From the NCBI GenBank assembly GCA_032125995.1, contig JAQBBQ010000145.1, forward strand, positions 1-10,253: DNA of 10,253 nt, in the 5' to 3' direction. How positions within the stretch are numbered: the first letter of the stretch is position 1; each line of letters begins with the position of its first letter. This document shows positions 1 to 5,335 of this stretch, piece by piece. The notes beneath the pieces were generated by a model. The model did no database searches, was not told where the DNA came from, and saw only the letters and a program-made list of their open reading frames with translations. This DNA is from SG8-39 sp032125995 (lineage in GTDB: Bacteria; Pseudomonadota; Gammaproteobacteria; Burkholderiales; SG8-39). The position numbers and the translations under genes were made by a program.

Positions 1-363
1 GAGGTCAGTGAAATAGAACGCCGCGGTCTGCGCCAGAGACTTGCGCCAGCCCTGGATCTCGACTTTGCCGTACGGCGCAATCACATAACCGCTCTGCGCC
101 GGATCGGCCGTTGCGCCGGTGATGACGTTCACCCCGTCGACCGAAACGACCGCCAGCACCGCCGCTGCCGTCCGGTTCCTGACCGTGAGTCGGTACTCAT
201 GGCCAGGCTGCCCCGCCACGTACGCGCCTGCGCCATGCCGATATACGGGAAGCCGTCGGCTCTCGGTGCGGTCGACCACGCTGAGCTCGACCAGGCGTCC
301 CGCCAGCGCGGTTTGCGCCGACAGTGCGAGCGCAATCAGCACCAACCATTGTTTCGCAGTCAT
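1..363 (-). CDS. Secreted hypothetical protein, N-terminal part (3' end outside window)
   Basis: I do not recognise this as a named family. The frame opens at an ATG at 361-363 and stays open for 121 codons to the left edge, so the C-terminus is missing. An excellent Shine-Dalgarno, GGAAGGAG (371-378 on the minus strand), lies 7 nt before the ATG and fixes the start. The first ~21 residues form a classic Sec signal peptide: MTAKQW, then a hydrophobic core, then an AxA-type site ending TALA before GRLVEL. The mature part contains a segment reading VSVDGVNVITG, followed by GYVIAPYGKVEIQGWRKS and an aromatic FYF stretch. This looks like a beta-rich periplasmic or envelope domain of the kind annotated as hypothetical in proteobacteria. 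It is divergent from the YkgJ-type gene. I am confident that it is a real exported protein, but its function is unknown. Confidence 0.8.
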   Translation of the reverse strand, partial: MTAKQWLVLIALALSAQTALAGRLVELSVVDRTESRRLPVYRHGAGAYVAGQPGHEYRLTVRNRTAAAVLAVVSVDGVNVITGATADPAQSGYVIAPYGKVEIQGWRKSLAQTAAFYFTDL

Positions 364-513
364 ATTCACACTCCTTCCACGGTTTCCCGCCGCATGGCGG
401 CCTTACAGGAGTGAAACGTGCTGCGCGCCAATTCGGGTTAAGGCCGGCGTGCGCAAAATTCCGCTATCGGTCTCGCGTAGAATTCGGCCCTTTGCGAGGC
501 GAGTCCGCAACTC
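364..513. promoter_or_regulatory. Divergent intergenic region between secreted protein and YkgJ-type gene
   Basis: This 150-bp gap separates two divergently read genes and must carry promoters for both. On the plus strand a TAGAAT hexamer at 478-483 (one mismatch to TATAAT) lies 30 nt before the ATG at 514. I see no good -35 hexamer at 16-18 nt spacing, so the assignment is weak. On the minus side only the strong Shine-Dalgarno at 371-378 is clear. A small inverted repeat around 386-400 (CCGCC/GGCGG) is too short to interpret. Confidence 0.35.
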
Positions 514-939
514 ATGCACCCATTGCCCAAGCCGCGCGTCATCCCGATCCACGCCGAGAGCCCCGGCATTGGACACAAGGGCGCGAAGTACGACTGCCAC
601 CAGTGCCCCGCTTATTGCTGCAGCTATCCGCTCATCGAGATCAACAAGCGGGACGTCGCGCGGCTCGCGAAGCACTTCGATCTAGGCTATGCGCAGGCCG
701 AAACGCGCTTTACGAAATACGACAAGGGTGAAAAAACACGCGCCCTGCGGCACCAGAAGGACCGCCACTTCACATCGGTGTGCATATTCCTCAACACGCG
801 AACCCGCCAGTGCACGATCTACGACGCGCGGCCGGGCGTGTGCCGCGATTACCCCACCACCACGCGCTGTGGCTACTGGGATTTCCTCAGCTTCGAGCGC
901 GAGCAACAGGATGACCCGACGTTTATTGCCACCACCTGA
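514..939 (+). CDS. YkgJ-family cysteine-cluster protein
   Basis: This is a 141-residue protein of the YkgJ/UPF0153 type, small cytoplasmic proteins thought to bind a metal (zinc or an Fe-S cluster) through conserved cysteines; no reaction is established. The diagnostic motif C-x2-C-x3-C-C is seen at C28, C31, C35 and C36. It is followed by C90, C100, C110 and C119, including the family-like stretches YDARPGVCRDYP and TRCGYW. The length fits the family. The ATG at 514 is the first start consistent with the conserved region, but it lacks a strong Shine-Dalgarno (only GAGG about 15 nt upstream). An alternative start upstream would add low-complexity sequence with no support. The gene stands alone, divergent from a secreted-protein gene and convergent with the ThDP enzyme. 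Its last codons and stop form one arm of a perfect hairpin. Confidence 0.85.
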   Translation: MHPLPKPRVIPIHAESPGIGHKGAKYDCHQCPAYCCSYPLIEINKRDVARLAKHFDLGYAQAETRFTKYDKGEKTRALRHQKDRHFTSVCIFLNTRTRQCTIYDARPGVCRDYPTTTRCGYWDFLSFEREQQDDPTFIATT

Positions 940-956
940 AAGGTGGTGGCAATAAA
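922..956. terminator. Perfect 16-bp hairpin overlapping the stop codon
   Basis: The arms TTTATTGCCACCACCT (922-937) and AGGTGGTGGCAATAAA (941-956) are perfectly complementary around a 3-nt GAA loop. The TGA stop of the cysteine-cluster gene is 937-939, so the left arm is coding sequence. The site lies between convergent genes and is symmetrical, so it could act on both transcripts. Neither side has a following U-tract, so a textbook intrinsic terminator is not shown. It could also be an mRNA-stabilising hairpin or one arm of a REP-like repeat. Confidence 0.6.
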
Positions 957-971
957 GGCGACAAGTCGGAC

Positions 972-1003
972 TCAGGGGAAGGGGCCGAACCCCCTTCCCC
1001 TGA
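972..1003. terminator. Perfect 13-bp GC-rich hairpin in convergent gap
   Basis: The arms TCAGGGGAAGGGG (972-984) and CCCCTTCCCCTGA (991-1003) pair perfectly around a 6-nt loop. The hairpin lies 32 nt beyond the ThDP-enzyme stop on the minus strand and 16 nt beyond the first hairpin. No T-tract follows in either direction. A transcription-termination or 3'-end protection role is inferred from its position between convergent genes. Confidence 0.5.
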
Positions 1004-1015
1004 AACCCCATCCCC
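990..1015 (-). other. Putative G-quadruplex motif downstream of the ThDP-enzyme gene
   Basis: Read on the minus strand, four G-tracts occur in a row: GGGG (1015-1012), loop AT, GGGG (1009-1006), loop TTTCA, GGGG (1000-997), loop AA, GGGGG (994-990). This meets the usual G4 pattern with loops of 2, 5 and 2 nt. It would lie in the 3' untranslated RNA of the ThDP-enzyme operon, about 20 nt past the stop, and shares its last two tracts with an arm of the 972-1003 hairpin. The two folds are therefore mutually exclusive. Confidence 0.45.
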
Positions 1016-1034
1016 GAAGAGACGAAGCCCCCGC

Positions 1035-2717
1035 CTAGCTGCGGCTAGCGAGAGCCTTTTGCCGGATCGCGGAGAGGGTGGTGGTCGGGGTGATCGCGTC
1101 GGGGTCGATGCGCAGTTCGAGGATCGCGGGTTTGCCGGAAGCCACTGCGCGCTCGAATGCCGGCGCGAACTGCTCGGTACGTTCGACGACTTCGCCATGG
1201 CCGCCGAAGATCTGCGCATAGGCCGCGAAATCGGGGTTCACGAGCTGGGTGCCCGAGATGCGCTCCGGATATTCGCGCTCCTGGTGCATGCGGATCGTGC
1301 CGTACATGCCGTTGTTCACCACCAGTGCGATGACCGCCGCCCCGTATTGCACGGCGGTCGCAAATTCCTGCCCATTCATCAGGAAATCGCCGTCTCCGCA
1401 TACCGCGACCACGGTGCGCTCGGGCGCGGCGATCTTCGCCCCGATCGCCGCCGGAAAACCGTAGCCCATCGAACCGCTGGTCGGCCCGAGCTGGGTGCGA
1501 AATCCCTTGTAGGTGAAATGGCGGTGCAGCCAGGACGAGAAATTGCCCGCACCGACGGCGACGATCGCGTCCTCGGGGAGATGGTCCGAGAGCCAGCGGA
1601 TCAGCGTGCCGTACTGCAGCGGGCCCGGTATCGCCTGCGGCTGGTTCCAGGCGAGATACTCCTCGCGCGCCGCGCGCGTACGCTCGTGCCACCGCGCGCC
1701 ATCTATCTCACACCCGGCGAGGGCGTCGACGAACTGCGGATAGCCTGAGTTGATCGGCAGCGCCGCCTGGTAAACCCGCCCGAGCTCTTCGGCGCCCGCA
1801 TGCACGTGGACGAGCGTCTGCTTCGGCACCGGCGCATCGAGAAGCGTATAAGCACTGGTCGTCATCTCGCCGAGCCGCGCGCCAACGACGAGCAGCACAT
1901 CCGCCTCGCGCACGCGCGCAGCGAGCTTCGGATTGATCCCGATGCCGACATCGCCGGCGTAGCAGCTGCTTCGGTTGTCGAACAAATCCTGGCAACGGAA
2001 TGCGCAACCGACAGGAAGCGCGCTGCGCTCGGCCCAGGTGCGGAAGGCGTCGACCGTGGCGCGGGTCCAGCCGCTGCCGCCGAGAATCACGAACGGGCGC
2101 TCGGCCTTCTCGAGCAGGCGCGCGAGCGAGCGAATGTCGGCCGGCGCGGGCGCCGCCTGGACCCGCTTGTAGTGCGGGGTGTCGGCGACCGCTGCCTCCG
2201 CGAACAGCATGTCCTCGGGCAATGCGAGCAGGACGGGTCCCGGACGGCCCGCGGTCGCACGGTGAAACGCGTGGCTCACGTACTCCGGAATCCGCTCGAT
2301 GCGATCGATTTGCCCGACCCATTTGGTGAGCGGTCCGTACATGCGCCGGTAGTCGATTTCCTGAAACGCCTCACGCTCGGCGAATTCGTTACCCACCTGG
2401 CCGACAAATACGATCATCGGCGTCGAATCCTGGAACGCGGTGTGCACGCCCACCGAACCGTTGGTCGCGCCGGGACCGCGCGTGACAAAGAGAATGCCGG
2501 GTTCGCCGGTCAGCTTGCCGTAGGCCTCGGCCATGTAGGATGCGCCGCCTTCCTGCCGGCAGACGATGAAGCGCAGGCGGTCGCGCACGTCGTAAAAACC
2601 GTCGAGCACTGGGAGATAGCTCTCGCCCGGCACGCCAAAGGCGAGCCGCGCGCCGTGGCCCGCCAGCGCATCGACCAGGATCTTGCCGCCGTGCCGCACA
2701 CCGAGATCCTGTTTCAC
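1035..2717 (-). CDS. Thiamine diphosphate-dependent enzyme, acetolactate-synthase-like
   Basis: This 560-residue protein has the three-domain layout of the acetolactate synthase / pyruvate oxidase superfamily (COG0028). The N-terminal pyrimidine-binding domain has FGVPGES near residue 28 and the ThDP-activating glutamate in CRQEGGAS (E56). A central domain follows. The C-terminal PP-binding domain has GDGDFLMNG from residue 441 and NN at 468-469, the canonical GDG...NN ThDP/Mg site. The family uses 2-keto acids and forms or breaks C-C bonds; the substrate here cannot be read. There is no ilvN-type regulatory subunit beside it, so a biosynthetic IlvB role is unlikely. I chose the GTG at 2717 because GGAGG (2724-2728) lies 6 nt upstream and its GTGA overlaps the stop of the preceding hydrolase. 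A longer frame from a TTG at 2753 is open but has no such support. The gene is co-transcribed with the hydrolase. Confidence 0.88.
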   Translation of the reverse strand: MKQDLGVRHGGKILVDALAGHGARLAFGVPGESYLPVLDGFYDVRDRLRFIVCRQEGGASYMAEAYGKLTGEPGILFVTRGPGATNGSVGVHTAFQDSTPMIVFVGQVGNEFAEREAFQEIDYRRMYGPLTKWVGQIDRIERIPEYVSHAFHRATAGRPGPVLLALPEDMLFAEAAVADTPHYKRVQAAPAPADIRSLARLLEKAERPFVILGGSGWTRATVDAFRTWAERSALPVGCAFRCQDLFDNRSSCYAGDVGIGINPKLAARVREADVLLVVGARLGEMTTSAYTLLDAPVPKQTLVHVHAGAEELGRVYQAALPINSGYPQFVDALAGCEIDGARWHERTRAAREEYLAWNQPQAIPGPLQYGTLIRWLSDHLPEDAIVAVGAGNFSSWLHRHFTYKGFRTQLGPTSGSMGYGFPAAIGAKIAAPERTVVAVCGDGDFLMNGQEFATAVQYGAAVIALVVNNGMYGTIRMHQEREYPERISGTQLVNPDFAAYAQIFGGHGEVVERTEQFAPAFERAVASGKPAILELRIDPDAITPTTTLSAIRQKALASRS

Positions 2718-3667
2718 CTGCGACCTCCGAATGCCGTTTTCAGCGCCGTGCAACAGGCATCGACCGCTGCGTTTGCGGTATCGATCGCGCCGCCCATGAG
2801 GAGGAATCCGTGCACCATGTCCGGGTACGCCTTGTAGTCGGTGGCAACGCCCTCCTCGGCGAGACGCTCGGCATAGGCGAGCCCCTCATCGACGAGTGGA
2901 TCAAAACCTGCAGTCAGGACGGTGGCCGGCGGTAAACCGGCGAGCGTCTTGGCGAGAAACGGCGACGCGCGCCAGTCGAGCCAATCGCTTTCCCTCGGCA
3001 GGTAATGGCGGCGGAAATACTCCATTGTCTTTTTGGTCAGCAGGTAGCCCTCGCCGTTGCGGGTGATCGACGGGAATCCCAGACGCTGATCGGTCGCGGG
3101 ATAGATCAACAGCTGGTAGCACAGTGCAGGACCCCCCGCCTCGCGTGCCGCGAGCGCAACGACCGTCGCCAGATTTCCGCCCGCGCTGTCGCCGCCGACC
3201 GCGATACGTGCCGGATCGATCGCAAGCGCCTTGGCCTGCGCGGCGACCCATTGTGTCGCCGCCACGCAATCCTCGACCGCCGCCGGGAAACGCGCCTCGG
3301 GCGCGAGCCGGTAATCGACCGAAAACACCGCACAGCCTGCGCCATTGGCGAGCTGGCGGCAGACGACGTCGTGGGTATCCAGATCACCGATTGTCCAGCC
3401 GCCACCATGGAAGTACAGGAGCGCGGGCAGGACCGCATCCGCCTTCGACCCCTGCGGCCGGAACGCGCGGATCGGGATCGGGCCATCGAGGCCCGGTGCA
3501 AACCTCAGCCGCACCTCGCCGACCGCGGGCGGCGTGGGCGAAAGCGCGCTGCGCGTATCGCGATAGATGCGCCGTGCAACGAACGGCGGCACTTCGTAAT
3601 ACAACGGCAGACCCGATCGCGCGGCCCGCTCGAGCACGGCGACGACCTGCGGGTGCGGCGAATTCAT
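2714..3667 (-). CDS. Alpha/beta hydrolase fold-3, hormone-sensitive-lipase-type esterase
   Basis: This 317-residue carboxylester hydrolase of the HSL (bacterial family IV) group has all family landmarks. The oxyanion-hole motif HGGG is at 87-90 and is followed by WTIGDLDTHD. The nucleophile S161 sits in GDSAGG (159-164), the catalytic Asp is probably D256 in FDPLVDEG, and the catalytic His is H286 in VHGF. It has no signal peptide, so it is probably cytoplasmic and acts on small acyl esters or lactones; the exact substrate is unknown. The start at 3667 has GAGGAG (3674-3679) 6 nt upstream. An in-frame ATG at 3700 would lie about at the transcription start implied by a TATAAT box at 3703-3708, so I reject it. 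The stop overlaps the GTG of the ThDP enzyme (GTGA), so the two are translationally coupled and probably act in one pathway. Confidence 0.9.
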   Translation of the reverse strand: MNSPHPQVVAVLERAARSGLPLYYEVPPFVARRIYRDTRSALSPTPPAVGEVRLRFAPGLDGPIPIRAFRPQGSKADAVLPALLYFHGGGWTIGDLDTHDVVCRQLANGAGCAVFSVDYRLAPEARFPAAVEDCVAATQWVAAQAKALAIDPARIAVGGDSAGGNLATVVALAAREAGGPALCYQLLIYPATDQRLGFPSITRNGEGYLLTKKTMEYFRRHYLPRESDWLDWRASPFLAKTLAGLPPATVLTAGFDPLVDEGLAYAERLAEEGVATDYKAYPDMVHGFLLMGGAIDTANAAVDACCTALKTAFGGRR

Positions 3668-3688
3668 TCGACTCTCCTCGAGCGCTCG

Positions 3689-3704
3689 ATCGATGCGCAT
3701 CGAT
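3689..3704. promoter_or_regulatory. Perfect 16-bp palindrome, candidate operator
   Basis: ATCGATGCGCATCGAT is its own reverse complement. It lies between the divergent hydrolase and CoA-binding genes, covering the expected transcription start of the hydrolase operon and touching its -10 box. This is a standard position for a dimeric repressor site. The cognate regulator is unknown. The AraC gene 600 bp away is a candidate only by proximity, and AraC proteins usually prefer direct rather than inverted half-sites. Confidence 0.45.
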
Positions 3705-3710
3705 TATAGT
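3703..3710. promoter_or_regulatory. Overlapping divergent -10 elements
   Basis: On the minus strand 3703-3708 reads TATAAT, a perfect -10 for the hydrolase/ThDP operon, giving a leader of about 30 nt. On the plus strand 3705-3710 reads TATAGT, a near-consensus -10 for the CoA-binding gene. Neither has a convincing -35 at 16-18 nt, which would fit promoters needing an activator. The two polymerases could not occupy the site together, so the divergent genes may be expressed in competition. Confidence 0.45.
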
Positions 3711-3740
3711 ATTCACAGTTCGACGGGCCGACACGCACGC

Positions 3741-4220
3741 ATGAGCGATGAGATCAGCACGCTGCGCCGGATTCTCCAGGACAACCGCGTGCTCGCGATC
3801 GTCGGCCTGTCCGCCGACTGGTATCGGCCGAGCTACTTCGTCGCCAAATACATGCAGGCGCATGGCTACCGCATCATTCCGGTGAATCCGCGTTACGCCG
3901 GCCAGACGGTGCTCGGCGAACGCTGCTACGCGCGCCTGCAAGACATCCCTGACAAGGTCGACCTGGTCGACGTATTCCGGCGCAGCGAAGACGTCACGCC
4001 GATCGCCGAGGACGCGATCGCAATCGGCGCGCGGGTGCTGTGGCAGCAAATCGGCGTCAAGAACGTCGATGCAGCTGCGGCGGCGCGCAAGGCGGGCCTC
4101 GAGGCGGTCATGGATCGATGCGTGAAAATCGAGCATGCGCGCCTGTTCGGCGGCCTGAACTGGGTCGGGGTTAATACGCGGGTCATATCGGCCAAGCGCC
4201 CGCGCCGGCTGGCGTACTGA
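3741..4220 (+). CDS. CoA-binding domain protein (YccU/COG1832 type)
   Basis: This 159-residue single-domain protein has the Rossmann-like CoA-binding fold. The nucleotide-binding loop lies in LAIVGLSADWYRPSYFVAKY (residues 18-37), followed by the family-typical IIPVNPRYAG. After the DLVDVFRRSEDV strand-helix unit come the WQQIGVKN segment (101-108) and the conserved DRCVKIEH (125-132). The family resembles the CoA-binding part of succinyl-CoA synthetase alpha, but the catalytic role of stand-alone members is not established. The start at 3741 gives the usual N-terminus. A frame from 3693 would run across the palindrome and -10 region, so I do not use it. No clear Shine-Dalgarno precedes the ATG. 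The gene is divergent from the hydrolase operon and upstream of the AraC regulator. Confidence 0.88.
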   Translation: MSDEISTLRRILQDNRVLAIVGLSADWYRPSYFVAKYMQAHGYRIIPVNPRYAGQTVLGERCYARLQDIPDKVDLVDVFRRSEDVTPIAEDAIAIGARVLWQQIGVKNVDAAAAARKAGLEAVMDRCVKIEHARLFGGLNWVGVNTRVISAKRPRRLAY

Positions 4221-4252
4221 TCCGCCCGGGCACCGGGTAGTAGATTTCGACT

Positions 4253-4272
4253 ATTCACCTGAACAGGTGAAT
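4253..4272. promoter_or_regulatory. Inverted repeat upstream of the AraC gene, candidate operator
   Basis: ATTCACCTG (4253-4261) and CAGGTGAAT (4264-4272) are perfect inverted arms of 9 bp around AA. If translation starts at 4307, the repeat lies 34 nt upstream of the start, a good place for an autoregulatory or third-party operator. If translation starts at the ATG at 4271, the repeat would overlap the start codon and could instead fold in the mRNA and hide it. Confidence 0.45.
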
Positions 4273-4306
4273 GACGTCGGCGACAGCTAGAGGGTACTCT
4301 TCGTCC

Positions 4307-5224
4307 ATGACCTCCCCGCACCAGGTATTCGAGGGTCGCTTTGGACGGGTATATCTCGTTGATGTAACGGGATCTTTGTCCGAACGCAGCCACCCCGAGC
4401 CAACGATCCTGGTCAAGCATTCGGGGCCGGCCTGCGAGCTGCGAGCCGGTGACTTGCGTACCTCGCTCGGCCGGGGGGCCCTGCTCATCGTAAACGCGGG
4501 CGAGCCGTTCGCGATGACGACCGAAGACGCCGCCAGCCCGGTCCGTCTCGTCCTGTTCCACGCCGCGCCCGACTGGCTGCGCGAGGCATTCCCGGCGATC
4601 GCCGGTGATTCGCCCGGCAGCGCGCTATCGACGGCCATCGAAGAGATCACGCCGCGCATTCGGCGCCTTGCCGACACCCTGGCCATCGAAGCCGTCAACG
4701 ACCGCTTCCTGTCGGGCGAGCGGCTCGAGTTCATGCTGCAGGAACTCATGCTGTCGATCGTCGACACCTACCTCGCGCGGCGCGACTCGTCTCCACTGTG
4801 GCGCGGATCGCGCTTCGAGGACACGCGCATCCGCAAGGCGATCGGGCTGCTGCGTGCGCGGCCCAACAAGGAAGTCAATATCGACGTGCTCGCCAATCGC
4901 GTCGGGCTGTCGCGCTCGCGCTTCTATCATCTGTTCCAGGTCTGCACGGGCCGTTCGCCGCGCGAGTACCTCGACATGCTGTGCATCGAGACCGCAATCT
5001 CCCGGCTCGCCTCGACCAACCAGAAAATCGCCGATCTCTCCTCTGCTCTCGGCTTTTCGGCGCAAAGCAACTTCACCCGATTTTTCCTCAATCAGGTGGG
5101 GATTCCGCCGTCCCAGTATCGCCGCGCGGCAAGCGCCGCGTCGACTGCGAGCACGCCGAGTACCCCGAGCACCAAGCGGCGGCTCCGCGAGCGCACCCCC
5201 GAGGACCTCACCTCGGACGCTTGA
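4307..5224 (+). CDS. AraC-family transcriptional regulator
   Basis: This is a 305-residue two-domain regulator. The N-terminal half (about 10-95) looks like a cupin-type effector domain, with short beta-like runs such as TILVKH, GALLIVNAGEPF and VRLVLFH. The C-terminal ~100 residues are a double helix-turn-helix of the AraC/XylS type: NIDVLANRVGLSRSRFYHLF for the first HTH, then IADLSSALGFSAQSNFTRFF and the closing GIPPSQYRR. It ends in an Ala/Ser/Thr/Pro low-complexity tail and a basic stretch (KRRLRER). Two starts are possible. I prefer the ATG at 4307, because the ATG at 4271 sits inside an inverted repeat and adds an unremarkable TSATARGYSSS extension, but neither has a strong Shine-Dalgarno. 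The target is not visible from sequence. The downstream metY-dehydrogenase operon, 111 bp away, and the gene itself are the natural candidates. Confidence 0.88.
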   Translation: MTSPHQVFEGRFGRVYLVDVTGSLSERSHPEPTILVKHSGPACELRAGDLRTSLGRGALLIVNAGEPFAMTTEDAASPVRLVLFHAAPDWLREAFPAIAGDSPGSALSTAIEEITPRIRRLADTLAIEAVNDRFLSGERLEFMLQELMLSIVDTYLARRDSSPLWRGSRFEDTRIRKAIGLLRARPNKEVNIDVLANRVGLSRSRFYHLFQVCTGRSPREYLDMLCIETAISRLASTNQKIADLSSALGFSAQSNFTRFFLNQVGIPPSQYRRAASAASTASTPSTPSTKRRLRERTPEDLTSDA

Positions 5225-5231
5225 GGCCGCC

Positions 5232-5253
5232 TTGACGCGCTCGCGCGCGTCAA
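5232..5253. repeat. 9-bp hairpin in the araC-type/metY gap
   Basis: TTGACGCGC (5232-5240) and GCGCGTCAA (5245-5253) pair perfectly around TCGC, 8 nt after the regulator's stop. No T-tract follows. It could end the regulator's transcript or be an operator. The left arm begins with TTGACG, a good -35 hexamer, and 17 nt on is AACAAT (5255-5260), a fair -10, so it may be part of the metY promoter. The rest of the 111-bp gap holds no recognisable riboswitch. Confidence 0.4.
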
Positions 5254-5335
5254 CAACAATCCAGCAAGCCCCTTTACCCTGCGCGATCGCACCGACCGCG
5301 TGCGGCGCGGGCGCATCGGGATATCCCTGCTTCCA

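Noticed and set aside
2717..2753. TTG start at 2753 for the ThDP enzyme
   Set aside because: It would overlap the hydrolase by 40 nt, has no Shine-Dalgarno, and adds residues not typical of the family; the GTG at 2717 has GGAGG and a GTGA overlap.
1800..2837. Plus-strand open frame opposite the ThDP enzyme
   Set aside because: It is antisense to conserved ThDP-enzyme sequence and crosses the operon junction; its composition is that of a shadow frame.
4225..4237. Hairpin CCCGG-GCA-CCGGG after the CoA-binding gene as a terminator
   Set aside because: A 5-bp stem without a T-tract is expected by chance in GC-rich DNA.
5318..5327. GGGATATCCC palindrome just before metY as an operator
   Set aside because: It is only 10 bp and sits in the ribosome-binding region; nothing else supports a regulatory role.
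5225..5335. SAM-type riboswitch before metY
   Set aside because: The 111-bp leader holds one simple hairpin and none of the conserved SAM-I or SAM-II core elements that I could recognise.
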